Shown here in pieces: positions 9,162-16,744 of a DNA stretch of 64,000 bases. Location of the stretch: contig NZ_CP127385.1 of the NCBI RefSeq assembly GCF_030378205.1, positions 124,001 through 188,000 of the forward strand, given 5' to 3'. The stretch comes from Bradyrhizobium sp. NP1 (lineage in GTDB: Bacteria; Pseudomonadota; Alphaproteobacteria; Rhizobiales; Xanthobacteraceae). The notes under the pieces were generated by a model. The model had not been told where the DNA came from. It saw only the letters and a program-made list of their open reading frames with translations, and ran no database searches. A program made the translations under genes and the position numbers. Each line of letters opens with the position of its first letter. Within the stretch, counting starts at the first letter, position 1.

Positions 9162-9854
9162 ATGTTCACGCTGTTCCACCATCCCTTCTGCCCGCATTCG
9201 CGATTCGTCCGGCTCGTGCTCGGCGAATATGGCCTCGACTTGCGGTTGGTCGAGGAGCGGTCCTGGGAACGGCGCGAAGCGTTCCTTGCCCTCAATCCGG
9301 CGGGAACCACGCCGGTGCTGATCGAGGAAGGCCGGCCCGCGATCCCCGGCGCGGGGATCATCGCCGAATATATCGACGAGACCCATGGCGGCGAGATGGC
9401 CGACCGGCGGCTGTTGCCGACCACCATGGCCGAGCGCGTCGAGGTGCGGCGGCTGATGGCCTGGTTCAACGACAAGTTCTTCGAGGAGTCTTCCAGCCCG
9501 CTCGTCACCGAACGCATCTACAAGCGCTTCATGAGCGAGGAGACCGGCGGCGGCGCGCCGTCGACCGACGTGATCCGCGCGGCCAAGACCAATGTGCGCT
9601 ATCATCTCGCCTATATCGGCTGGCTGGCGCGGACACGGAATTTCCTTGCCGGCGACCGGCTGACCTATGCGGATCTGGCCGCCGCGGCGCATCTGTCGGC
9701 GATCGACTATCTGGGCGACGTGCCATGGAGCGAGGACGACGCAGCAAAGGCGTGGTACGCGCGGGTGAAGTCCCGCCCGTCGTTCCGTCCGCTGCTCAGC
9801 GAGTGGCTGGCGGGCGTGCCAGCCTCGCGCACCTACGTGGACCTCGACTTCTGA
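9162..9854 (+). CDS. Glutathione S-transferase family protein
   Basis: Probable cytosolic glutathione-conjugating or reducing enzyme, 230 residues. The N-terminal thioredoxin-like domain begins MFTLFHHPFCPHSRFVRLVL, with a candidate active Cys/Ser region at PFCPHS, the cis-proline segment TTPVLIEE and the glutathione-gamma-glutamyl-binding pair PGAGIIAEYID. The C-terminal helical domain carries the N-capping motif AGDRLTYADLAAAAHLS. Which substrate it uses cannot be read from sequence. Single gene, followed by a pair of palindromic elements. Confidence 0.88.
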   Translation: MFTLFHHPFCPHSRFVRLVLGEYGLDLRLVEERSWERREAFLALNPAGTTPVLIEEGRPAIPGAGIIAEYIDETHGGEMADRRLLPTTMAERVEVRRLMAWFNDKFFEESSSPLVTERIYKRFMSEETGGGAPSTDVIRAAKTNVRYHLAYIGWLARTRNFLAGDRLTYADLAAAAHLSAIDYLGDVPWSEDDAAKAWYARVKSRPSFRPLLSEWLAGVPASRTYVDLDF

Positions 9855-9859
9855 ACGAT

Positions 9860-9935
9860 CTAGTGGTCCGATTCTAACATTCGCACCCCATCTGGGAGAC
9901 ACGTTTTGCGAATGTTAGAATCATAGGACCACTAG
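9860..9935. repeat. CTAGTG-type palindromic element, copy A
   Basis: A long hairpin: the left arm starts CTAGTGGTCCGATTC and ends ACATTCGCA; the right arm starts TGCGAATGTTAGAATC and ends GGACCACTAG. The arms are about 26 and 29 nt with one small insertion, around a loop of about 21 nt. It sits 5 nt after the GST stop codon and 13 nt before a second, related hairpin. Confidence 0.9.
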
Positions 9936-9948
9936 CAAATTATTTGTT

Positions 9949-10026
9949 CTAGTGGAGCTTTGGATTTGACGTTCGCATCGAGGAATCGCGGCGAGGAGAT
10001 GGCGAACGTCAAATCCGCTCCACTAG
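9949..10026. repeat. CTAGTG-type palindromic element, copy B, overlapping the queG start
   Basis: Left arm 9949-9976 (CTAGTGGAGC ... GGATTTGACGTTCGC) and right arm 10002-10026 (GCGAACGTCAAATCC ... CCACTAG) are complementary apart from a 3-nt difference. The loop of 25 nt holds the GAGGAG and the ATG of queG, so the right arm is translated as queG codons 2-9. Confidence 0.9.
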
Positions 10027-11147
10027 CAGAGCTGAAGGGCAGGCTCGCCGGGCAGGCCCGCGCGCATGGCTTTGACTGCATCGGCGTTACCGGCGCCGAT
10101 GCGATCGGCGACGCCGCCAATCACTTCCACGCCTTTCTCGCTTCAGGCGGCCATGGCGACATGGATTGGCTCGCCGCCAACCCTGCGCGCCGTGCCGATC
10201 CGCGCACGCTGTGGAACGAGGTACGCAGCGTGATCATGCTCGGCGTCAACTATGGCCCGAGCGAGGATCCGCTCGCGATCCTCGCGCAGCGCACGCGCGG
10301 CGCGATCTCGGTCTATGCGCAAGGCGACGACTATCATGACGTCATCAAGAAGAACCTCAAGGCGCTGGCGCGCTGGCTGGTGCAACAGACCGGCTGCGAC
10401 GTGAAGGTCTTTGTCGATACCGCAGCCGTGATGGAGAAGCCGCTCGCGCATGCCGCGGGGCTCGGCTGGCAGGGCAAGCACACCAACCTGGTGTCGCGCG
10501 AATTCGGCTCCTGGCTGTTTCTCGGCGCGATCTACACCACACTCGACCTGCCCCACGACGAGCCGGAGACCGACCATTGCGGATCGTGCCGCGCCTGCCA
10601 GGACATCTGTCCGACCGCGGCCTTCCCGGCGCCCTACAAGCTCGATGCGCGGCGCTGCATCTCCTACCTCACGATCGAGAACAAGGGTGCGATCCCGATC
10701 GAATTCCGCCGCGCGATCGGCAACCGCATCTATGGCTGCGACGATTGCCTCGCAGTGTGCCCCTGGAACAAGTTCGCGCAGGCCGGGCGCGAGACCAAGC
10801 TTGCCGCGCGCGACGCGCTTCGGGCGCCTTCGCTCGCGACGCTGGCGCGGCTCGACGATGCCGCGTTTCGCGCACTGTTTACGAAATCGCCGGTCAAGCG
10901 GCTCGGCCGCGACCGCTTCATCCGCAATGTGCTGATCGCGATCGGCAATTCCGCCGATGCAACGCTCGCGCACGAAGCCGAGCAATTGCTTTCCGACGCA
11001 AGTCCGCTGGTGCGGGGTGCTGCGATATGGGCACTCTCGCAGCTCGTGCCGAAGCAGCGCGTCGCGGCGCTGGCGGCGCAGGCCGCGGTCGCCGAACCGG
11101 ACGCGCAGGTGCGCGAGGAGTGGCGGATGGCAGCCGCCTGCCCTTGA
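9999..11147 (+). CDS. queG: Epoxyqueuosine reductase QueG
   Basis: Cobalamin- and iron-sulphur-dependent enzyme that reduces epoxyqueuosine to queuosine at tRNA wobble position 34. In 382 residues I see the N-terminal DUF1730 region ([32 protein letters not shown]), the active Asp area [11 protein letters not shown], two [4Fe-4S] cysteine sets ([15 protein letters not shown] and [13 protein letters not shown]) and a C-terminal HEAT-like helical tail. The ATG at 9999 follows GAGGAG at very close spacing. Its first ~9 codons are the right arm of a palindromic repeat, so the N-terminus is either repeat-derived or the true start lies further in. Confidence 0.93.
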   Translation: MANVKSAPLAELKGRLAGQARAHGFDCIGVTGADAIGDAANHFHAFLASGGHGDMDWLAANPARRADPRTLWNEVRSVIMLGVNYGPSEDPLAILAQRTRGAISVYAQGDDYHDVIKKNLKALARWLVQQTGCDVKVFVDTAAVMEKPLAHAAGLGWQGKHTNLVSREFGSWLFLGAIYTTLDLPHDEPETDHCGSCRACQDICPTAAFPAPYKLDARRCISYLTIENKGAIPIEFRRAIGNRIYGCDDCLAVCPWNKFAQAGRETKLAARDALRAPSLATLARLDDAAFRALFTKSPVKRLGRDRFIRNVLIAIGNSADATLAHEAEQLLSDASPLVRGAAIWALSQLVPKQRVAALAAQAAVAEPDAQVREEWRMAAACP

Positions 11148-11182
11148 TTTCATCGCGGCAAATCCGCCATGGTCGCTGGCTC

Positions 11183-11995
11183 ATGACCAACCAGCCTATG
11201 ACCAACCAGCCTTTCTTCACCAAAAACCAGGACAGCTTCATCCCCACGCCGATGGCGAACGGCTTCTGGGACCCGAATTCGATGCACGGCCGCGTCGTGA
11301 TCGGGCTCCTCGCCTTCGTCATCGAGCAGCGCCACGGCGGCGAGGATTTCCTGCCCGCGCGGCTCACCGTCGACATGTTTCGCCTGCCGAACATCCTCAC
11401 CCCAGTCGAGGTCAAGACGCGGCTGATCCGCGACGGCCTGCGCATCCGCATGGTCGAGGCCGACTTCCTCTCGGGCGGCGTCGTGATGGCGCGAGCCTCC
11501 TGCCAGCTCCTGCGCCGGACCGAGAATCCGCAGGGAAAGGTCTGGTCACCGCCGAACTGGGACGCACCGAAACCAGCCGCCATTCCCGCGCCGACCGATC
11601 CGCGGCTCGGCATGAACGGCAAATGGACGACGCGACCGATCGTTGGTCACATGGGCTCGCTCGGCCCACGGCGGCTCTGGATGAGCGAGGTGCGCGATCT
11701 CGTCGAAGGCGTGCCGATGACGCCGTTCGTGCACGTCGCGCTGGCCGCGGATTTCGCCAGCCCCTTTGCGAATGCCGGCGATCAGGGGCTCGGCTTCATC
11801 AATAGCGACGTCACGCTCTATCTGCACCGCCTGCCGGCGACGCGATGGATCGGCTTCGAGGTGGTGAACCATCACGCGACAAGCGGCATCGCGATCGGCG
11901 AATGCTGGCTCTATGACGAAGAGGGCGCGATCGGCTCCTCGACGGTCGCGGCGCTGGCGCAGCGCAAGCCGATGAAGCGGCCGCCGCCGCCTTGA
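11183..11995 (+). CDS. Thioesterase family protein (acyl-CoA thioesterase-like, double hot dog)
   Basis: 270 residues resembling two-hot-dog acyl-CoA thioesterase-like proteins: an N-terminal half with ARLTVDMFRLPNILTPVEVKTRLIRDGLRIRMVEA and a C-terminal half with ALAADFASPFAN and SDVTLYLHRLP followed by WIGFEV. It likely hydrolyses an acyl-CoA or acts as a binding relative; the substrate is unknown. The first two candidate ATGs (11183 and 11198) lie in a perfect tandem duplication of a 15-bp unit that gives MTNQPMTNQP. No strong ribosome-binding site precedes either. It begins 36 nt after queG, so co-transcription is likely. Confidence 0.75.
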   Translation: MTNQPMTNQPFFTKNQDSFIPTPMANGFWDPNSMHGRVVIGLLAFVIEQRHGGEDFLPARLTVDMFRLPNILTPVEVKTRLIRDGLRIRMVEADFLSGGVVMARASCQLLRRTENPQGKVWSPPNWDAPKPAAIPAPTDPRLGMNGKWTTRPIVGHMGSLGPRRLWMSEVRDLVEGVPMTPFVHVALAADFASPFANAGDQGLGFINSDVTLYLHRLPATRWIGFEVVNHHATSGIAIGECWLYDEEGAIGSSTVAALAQRKPMKRPPPP

Positions 11996-12006
11996 TCTCG
12001 ACTGTC

Positions 12007-12028
12007 ATGCCCCGCGAAGGCGGGGCAT
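12007..12028. repeat. GC-rich hairpin ATGCCCCGC-gaag-GCGGGGCAT
   Basis: A perfect 9-bp stem with a 4-nt loop in the convergent gap between the thioesterase and the alpha/beta hydrolase. It is the core of a short intergenic repeat that I recognise as common in Bradyrhizobium genomes. There is no T-run on either side, so it is not a standard intrinsic terminator, though it could protect mRNA 3' ends. Confidence 0.7.
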
Positions 12029-12118
12029 CCAGAAATCCGTGAAGATCGAGATCAGTCCGATAAGCCGCGGCGTACTCGTCCGCGTTCGCGGACGATGACA
12101 ATGAAAGAACCGGGCGCT

Positions 12119-12919
12119 TCACCCGATCTCGGCCACTGCGGCCATGATCCGCGCGATGTCCTGCGGACGCGACAGGCGATGATCGCCGTCCTGGATCATG
12201 GTCAGCACCACGTCGTCGGCCGGCAGCCGGTGCGCCAGCGCAAAGGCATGCTTCCAGGGCACGTCGGGGTCTTGTGCGCCCTGCAGGATGCGGACCGGAC
12301 AGCCGACATCGATGGAACTGCCGAGCAACAGATGGTTGCGGCCTTCCTCAATCAGCGCGCGGGTGATCGGATAGGGCGAGCCGTCACCATATTGTGACGG
12401 ACGCAGCCACACGCCCTTGCTTTCGATCTCCTGGCGGACCTCGGGCGAAAAGCCCTTCCACATCAGCTCTTCGGTAAAATCGGGCGCCGGCGCGATCAGC
12501 ACCAGCCCTGCGAGCGAGGCGGCATCCGCCGGTTGCCGCGCGAGTTCGCGCGCCAGCAGCAGCGCCATCCAGCCGCCCATGGAGGAGCCGACCACCACCT
12601 GACGCCCGCTGCAGAATTGCCGGAATAAAGCCACGCTCTCCTCGAGCCAGCGCCCGATGGTGCCCTCGGCGAAATCGCCGCCGGATTCGCCATGGCCCGA
12701 ATAGTCGAACCGCACGCAGGCGCGACCGCGCTCCGCCGCCCAGGCATCGAGCGCCAGGGCTTTGGTGCCCGCCATGTCCGACTTGAAGCCGCCGAGCCAG
12801 AACAATCCGGGTGCTGCGCCCTTGCGGGCGCGAACCGCGATCCGCCGAGCGGCAGCACCGCTTCCGACCTCGATGAAAACAGGCGGCTCGGCACTATCTG
12901 CGGAACTGGTCATGGTCAT
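12119..12919 (-). CDS. Alpha/beta hydrolase
   Basis: A 266-residue alpha/beta-fold hydrolase resembling the ABHD10/palmitoyl-thioesterase-like group. The nucleophile elbow is VVGSSMGGWMALL (G-x-S-x-G), the acid is probably the Asp in GAQDPDVPW and the base the His in DGDHRLSRP. The oxyanion loop candidate is WLGGFKSDMAGTKA. No signal peptide, so cytosolic. The substrate is unknown; esterase or thioesterase activity is inferred from the fold. It is divergent from infC. Confidence 0.85.
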   Translation of the reverse strand: MTMTSSADSAEPPVFIEVGSGAAARRIAVRARKGAAPGLFWLGGFKSDMAGTKALALDAWAAERGRACVRFDYSGHGESGGDFAEGTIGRWLEESVALFRQFCSGRQVVVGSSMGGWMALLLARELARQPADAASLAGLVLIAPAPDFTEELMWKGFSPEVRQEIESKGVWLRPSQYGDGSPYPITRALIEEGRNHLLLGSSIDVGCPVRILQGAQDPDVPWKHAFALAHRLPADDVVLTMIQDGDHRLSRPQDIARIMAAVAEIG

Positions 12920-13157
12920 CCGTCGTTACTCTGCCTTCTCGCGGCTGTTTGGGCGCGGTCGTTCGATCCGTCAACCGACCGCAGGGGTGAAGGCATCCCT
13001 GCGACTTGCGCGAGGCGGCAGCGGTATCTATTTCGCTCGCGTGACCAAAATGCCGCGCATTTGAGGGTTTTGACACCAAACCGCGCGAGTTTGCTTGCCG
13101 CCAGCGGCTTCTTCCTTCAGACTACTGCCCTTCGTTCACAACTTTGGAGAGTTACCC

Positions 13158-13697
13158 ATTCGCCGTCCCAACAGAGCCCCGCCCGCTGCCGCCAAAGACG
13201 GGCCGCGCACCAATGATGAGATCCGCAACGCCCAGATCCAGCTAATCGACCAGAGCGGTACCAACCTGGGTACCGTCGAGACCGTCGTCGCCATCAGGAT
13301 GGCCGCCGAAGCCGGCATGGATCTGGTGGAGATTTCGCCGAATACGACCCCTCCCGTCTGCAAGATCATGGACTACGGGAAGTTCAAATATTCGGCGCAA
13401 AAGAAAGCCGCCGAGGCCCGCAAGAAGCAGAAGGTCGTGGAGATCAAGGAGATCAAGCTGCGGCCGATGATCGATGATCACGACTATGACGTGAAGATGC
13501 GCGCGATGCAGCGCTTCTTCGAGGAAGGCGACAAGGTCAAGATCACCCTGCGCTACCGCGGCCGCGAAATGGCACACCAGGAGATCGGCACCAAGCTGCT
13601 CGACAAGGTGAAGGCCGACGTCGCCAACATCGCCAAGGTGGAGCAGGACGCGAAGTTCGAGGGCCGCCAGGTCGTGATGGTGCTGGCGCCGCGCTGA
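13158..13697 (+). CDS. infC: Translation initiation factor IF-3, AUU start
   Basis: IF-3 keeps 30S subunits free and checks the start codon. The 179-residue product begins (f-Met)[23 protein letters not shown] and carries the N-domain VQLIDQ-like strand IQLIDQSG, the linker region with [18 protein letters not shown], and the C-domain [17 protein letters not shown]. No ATG, GTG or TTG fits: the codon at the expected place is ATT (13158-13160), with GGAG 9 nt upstream. AUU is the classic infC start, which lets IF-3 repress its own translation. A hairpin terminator follows. Confidence 0.95.
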   Translation: MRRPNRAPPAAAKDGPRTNDEIRNAQIQLIDQSGTNLGTVETVVAIRMAAEAGMDLVEISPNTTPPVCKIMDYGKFKYSAQKKAAEARKKQKVVEIKEIKLRPMIDDHDYDVKMRAMQRFFEEGDKVKITLRYRGREMAHQEIGTKLLDKVKADVANIAKVEQDAKFEGRQVVMVLAPR

Positions 13698-13723
13698 CCG
13701 GACCATAGCTAATGGACTATCGG

Positions 13724-13757
13724 AAACGGCCCGCGGGAAGCGTCTCGCGGGCCGTTT
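13724..13757. terminator. Bidirectional hairpin terminator between infC and a secreted-protein gene
   Basis: AAACGGCCCGCG and CGCGGGCCGTTT form a perfect 12-bp stem with a 10-nt loop. Because the stem ends in A and T runs of three, it gives short U-tracts in both directions. It lies 27 nt after the infC stop and 10 nt after the stop of the convergent gene at 13767-14192. Confidence 0.8.
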
Positions 13758-13766
13758 GCATGGTCC

Positions 13767-14192
13767 TCAGCCGCGCGTGGCTTGCCACGTGCCGCTGCAG
13801 CGGTCGCCGGTGATGATGCCGCTCCAGGAGCCCGCTCCGTAGTTGCCGGCGAGCCGGCCGCCACCGCTGGCCCTGGAGGCGCCGACCGAAACCCGGACCG
13901 CAACGGCGCCGCCACGATTCACCGAGCCCGCGACGCGGCCGCCGCCCGCGGACGAAACCCGACCGCCACTAACGGTGAAGGGAACGCTGTAGCCCGAGCT
14001 GCAGACGCCACGGGTGGTGGCGAAAACCACGTTCCAGACGCCGTCATAGCGGCCGGCGACTCGGAGGGGTCGGGCATCGGCGGACCCCGGCACGACGACG
14101 GCCGCGATCGAGAAAGCGGCCAGCATCAGGCACAAGGGGCGGCGGGCGGAAAAAGCGACGGAAGCGGCAATCGGCTGGCAAATCGTGGTCAT
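13767..14192 (-). CDS. Secreted hypothetical protein, glycine-rich
   Basis: A 141-residue protein with a signal peptide (MTTICQPIAASVAFSARRPLCLMLAAFSIAAVVVPGSADA, likely cleaved after ADA) and a mature part with GRYDGVWNVVFATTRGVCSSGYSVPFTVSGGRV and a repeat of G/S-rich strands ending RCSGTWQATR. Two cysteines, one near each end of the mature domain, could form a disulphide. The pattern suggests a small beta-barrel periplasmic protein of the kind called 'heme utilization' or 'large exoprotein-like' in annotations; I do not assign a function. ATG 14190-14192 has GGGAGGG just upstream. It is inverted between infC and rpmI. Confidence 0.8.
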   Translation of the reverse strand: MTTICQPIAASVAFSARRPLCLMLAAFSIAAVVVPGSADARPLRVAGRYDGVWNVVFATTRGVCSSGYSVPFTVSGGRVSSAGGGRVAGSVNRGGAVAVRVSVGASRASGGGRLAGNYGAGSWSGIITGDRCSGTWQATRG

Positions 14193-14455
14193 TTCATCCC
14201 TCCCTGGTTCGTCCGTGCAGGCCAATCGCGGAGTAGTCGGGCCACGCGATGGCGCGGTTCATCATTGCCAATTCGCGCATCCTCTGCCATAAGCCCAGCC
14301 TTCGATCGCCCGGCTGATCAAGGGCTGCCGTGGCGCTCACCCATGCGGGTTGCTTGCTAGACAAATAACCCAGCATTTTCAACGCTCTAACGAGCATTTT
14401 AGCCGGCCGCACGCGCTTTACGCGCGCGTTTCTATTGCGGCCAAAGGAGAGCCAA

Positions 14456-14656
14456 ATGCCCAAGCTGAAGACCAAATCGGGCGCCAAAAAGCGCTTCAAG
14501 GTGACTGCCACGGGTAAAGTGGTCCACGCCCAGCGCGGCAAGCGCCACGGCATGATCAAGCGGACGAAGAAGCAGATTCGTCAGCTCCGCGGCACCCGCG
14601 TGCTGTTCAAGACCGACGGCGACAACATCAAGAAGTACTTCCTGCCGAACGCGTAA
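14456..14656 (+). CDS. rpmI: 50S ribosomal protein L35
   Basis: Small basic large-subunit ribosomal protein. The 66 residues show the whole family pattern: [20 protein letters not shown] at the N-terminus, then [23 protein letters not shown] and an end in [17 protein letters not shown] lies 7 nt upstream of the ATG. It precedes rplT by 74 nt in the conserved infC-rpmI-rplT order, here separated from infC by an inverted gene. The 14193-14455 gap holds its leader and probably its promoter. Confidence 0.98.
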   Translation: MPKLKTKSGAKKRFKVTATGKVVHAQRGKRHGMIKRTKKQIRQLRGTRVLFKTDGDNIKKYFLPNA

Positions 14657-14730
14657 CAGCGTTCCCGTCGCCAACAGCCAGGCCGCGTCCACGCGGCGAT
14701 CCCGTCACCTTAGTCTGAAGGATTTTAGTC

Positions 14731-15090
14731 ATGTCTCGCGTCAAACGCGGTGTGACCTCCCACGCCAAGCACAAGAAAGTCTTCAAGGCCGCCAAGGGCT
14801 ATTACGGCCGCCGCAAGAACACGATCCGCGCCGCCAAGCAGGCGGTGGAGAAGGCCGGCCAGTACGCCTTCCGCGATCGCAAGCGCAAGAAGCGCACCTT
14901 CCGCGCCCTCTGGATCCAGCGCCTCAACGCCGCCGTCCGTCCGTTCGGCCTGACCTACAGCCGCTTTATCGACGGCCTGTCGAAATCGGGCATCACGGTC
15001 GACCGCAAGGTGCTGTCGGATCTCGCCATCCACGAGCCCGCGACGTTCCAGGCGATCGCCGAGAAGGCCAAGGCGGCGCTCGCAGCCTAG
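14731..15090 (+). CDS. rplT: 50S ribosomal protein L20
   Basis: Large-subunit assembly protein, 119 residues, the usual length. It starts [20 protein letters not shown], has the basic [20 protein letters not shown] helix and the globular end with [21 protein letters not shown]. In many bacteria L20 also represses its own operon by binding the leader of rpmI; here the leader would have to lie in 14193-14455. An 8-nt-spaced GAAGGA-type site precedes the ATG. Confidence 0.98.
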   Translation: MSRVKRGVTSHAKHKKVFKAAKGYYGRRKNTIRAAKQAVEKAGQYAFRDRKRKKRTFRALWIQRLNAAVRPFGLTYSRFIDGLSKSGITVDRKVLSDLAIHEPATFQAIAEKAKAALAA

Positions 15091-15100
15091 ATGCGGCGGA

Positions 15101-15517
15101 TCAGCGGGCGCCTGCCGCGCCCGCGTGTTTCCGCGTGCGCTGCGCATAGCGCTGGGCGACTTCCGCGCGACAGAACGCCGTGAACGAACGATACATCGTG
15201 CCGTCCTCGTTCTGGTATTTGCGGTCGCAGGCCCGCATCTCGCGCCGGTAGGTCAGCATCTCGGGCGCCTTGAGCTGCGCAAGAAAGTCGGCTTCGCACT
15301 TCTTCTCGACGGCGGCGCCAAGCTGGATGTCGCCGCTCGTGCCGAATTCGCAGGCTTCGAACAGCTTCATCGCACGTTCGCATCCGGACGAGACGCTGAT
15401 GGTGTCGACGATCTCCTCGAGCGTCATGGATTTGTCGAGACAGACCGCGGCGAGTGCCGGAGCCCCGGCAATCGACAAAACGGTGGCCAGAACAGGCAAA
15501 CGGGGTCCAAACCGCAT
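15101..15517 (-). CDS. Secreted hypothetical protein with conserved-type cysteines
   Basis: A 138-residue protein with a clear signal peptide (MRFGPRLPVLATVLSIAGAPALAA). The mature chain has five cysteines (AVCLDKS, SGCERAM, FEACEF, KKCEADF, RACDRKY and TAFCRAE region), suggesting disulphide bonds, and a basic, Ala-rich tail. I do not recognise a family. It is inverted, convergent with rplT at a distance of only 10 nt and divergent from pheS. Confidence 0.75.
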   Translation of the reverse strand: MRFGPRLPVLATVLSIAGAPALAAVCLDKSMTLEEIVDTISVSSGCERAMKLFEACEFGTSGDIQLGAAVEKKCEADFLAQLKAPEMLTYRREMRACDRKYQNEDGTMYRSFTAFCRAEVAQRYAQRTRKHAGAAGAR

Positions 15518-15661
15518 CGCTTTCTCCCTCCCTCATTCACTTTGGTAGAGCGCGCATGCGAGAGGGTTCAAGGAGCCTCGCCGCGCGGCTTTAGGCCTTG
15601 ACGTTTCGACCCGGCCGCAGCCACAACCAGCGGCCTTCCTGGGCAAAACAGGGAATTGACC

Positions 15662-16744
15662 GTGTCCGACCTCGCAACGCTCGAACAATCCATCCTCGAT
15701 CAGATCGCAGCCGCTGGCGACGAAGCCGCGCTGGAGACCGTCCGCGTCGCAGCCCTCGGCAAGAAGGGCTCGATCTCGGCGCTTCTTTCCACGCTGGGAA
15801 AAATGTCGCCGGAGGAGCGCAAGACGCAAGGTGCCGCGATCAACCTCGCCAAGGACAACGTCACGCAGGCGCTCGCAGCGCGGCGCGACATCCTGAAATC
15901 AGCAGCACTCGACGCCCGGCTCGCCGCCGAGACCATCGACGTCACGCTGCCGGTGCGCGAGCCGCCAACCGAGACGGGGCGGATTCACCCGCTGAGCCAG
16001 GTGATGGACGAGTTGACGGCGATCTTCGCCGACATGGGCTTTGCGATTGCCGAAGGCCCCGACATCGAGACCGACGACTACAATTTCACCAAGCTGAACT
16101 TCCCGGTCGGCCATCCGGCGCGGGAGATGCATGACACGTTCTTCTTCAATCCGAAGGACGACGGTTCGCGCCTGTTGCTGCGCACCCACACTTCGCCGGT
16201 GCAGGTGCGCACCATGCTGAGCCAGAAGCCGCCGATCCGGGTGATCTGCCCGGGCCGCACCTACCGAATCGACTCCGATGCGACGCATACGCCGCAGTTT
16301 CACCAGGTCGAGGGCCTCGTGATCGACAAGGGCTCTCATCTCGGCCACCTCAAGTGGATCCTGCACGAATTCTGCAAGGCCTTCTTCGAGGTCGACCACA
16401 TCAACATGCGTTTCCGGCCGTCGTTCTTCCCGTTCACCGAGCCGTCGCTGGAGGTCGACATCCAGTGCCGTCGCGACAAGGGCGAGATCCGCTTCGGCGA
16501 AGGCGAGGACTGGCTGGAGATTCTCGGCTGCGGCATGGTGCATCCGAACGTGCTGCGCGCCTGCGACATCGATCCTGATGTCTACCAGGGCTTTGCCTGG
16601 GGCATGGGCATCGACCGCATCGCGATGCTGAAATACGGCATGTCGGACTTGCGACAACTGTTCGAAAGCGACGTGCGCTGGCTGTCGCATTACGGCTTCA
16701 AGCCGCTGGAAGTGCCGACGCTCGCGGGAGGGCTGAGCTCGTGA
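15662..16744 (+). CDS. pheS: Phenylalanine--tRNA ligase alpha subunit
   Basis: Catalytic subunit of the alpha2-beta2 class II aminoacyl-tRNA synthetase that charges tRNA-Phe. 360 residues: an N-terminal coiled-coil tRNA-binding arm (about 1-90, [19 protein letters not shown]), then the class II core with motif 2-like [37 protein letters not shown] and motif 3 [18 protein letters not shown] chose the GTG at 15662 because AGGGA lies about 8 nt upstream; a TTG two codons earlier is too close to that site. The stop overlaps the pheT start. Confidence 0.97.
   Translation: MSDLATLEQSILDQIAAAGDEAALETVRVAALGKKGSISALLSTLGKMSPEERKTQGAAINLAKDNVTQALAARRDILKSAALDARLAAETIDVTLPVREPPTETGRIHPLSQVMDELTAIFADMGFAIAEGPDIETDDYNFTKLNFPVGHPAREMHDTFFFNPKDDGSRLLLRTHTSPVQVRTMLSQKPPIRVICPGRTYRIDSDATHTPQFHQVEGLVIDKGSHLGHLKWILHEFCKAFFEVDHINMRFRPSFFPFTEPSLEVDIQCRRDKGEIRFGEGEDWLEILGCGMVHPNVLRACDIDPDVYQGFAWGMGIDRIAMLKYGMSDLRQLFESDVRWLSHYGFKPLEVPTLAGGLSS

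Noticed and set aside
12007..12028. GC-rich hairpin as an intrinsic terminator
   Set aside because: Perfect stem but no T-run either side; listed as a repeat instead.
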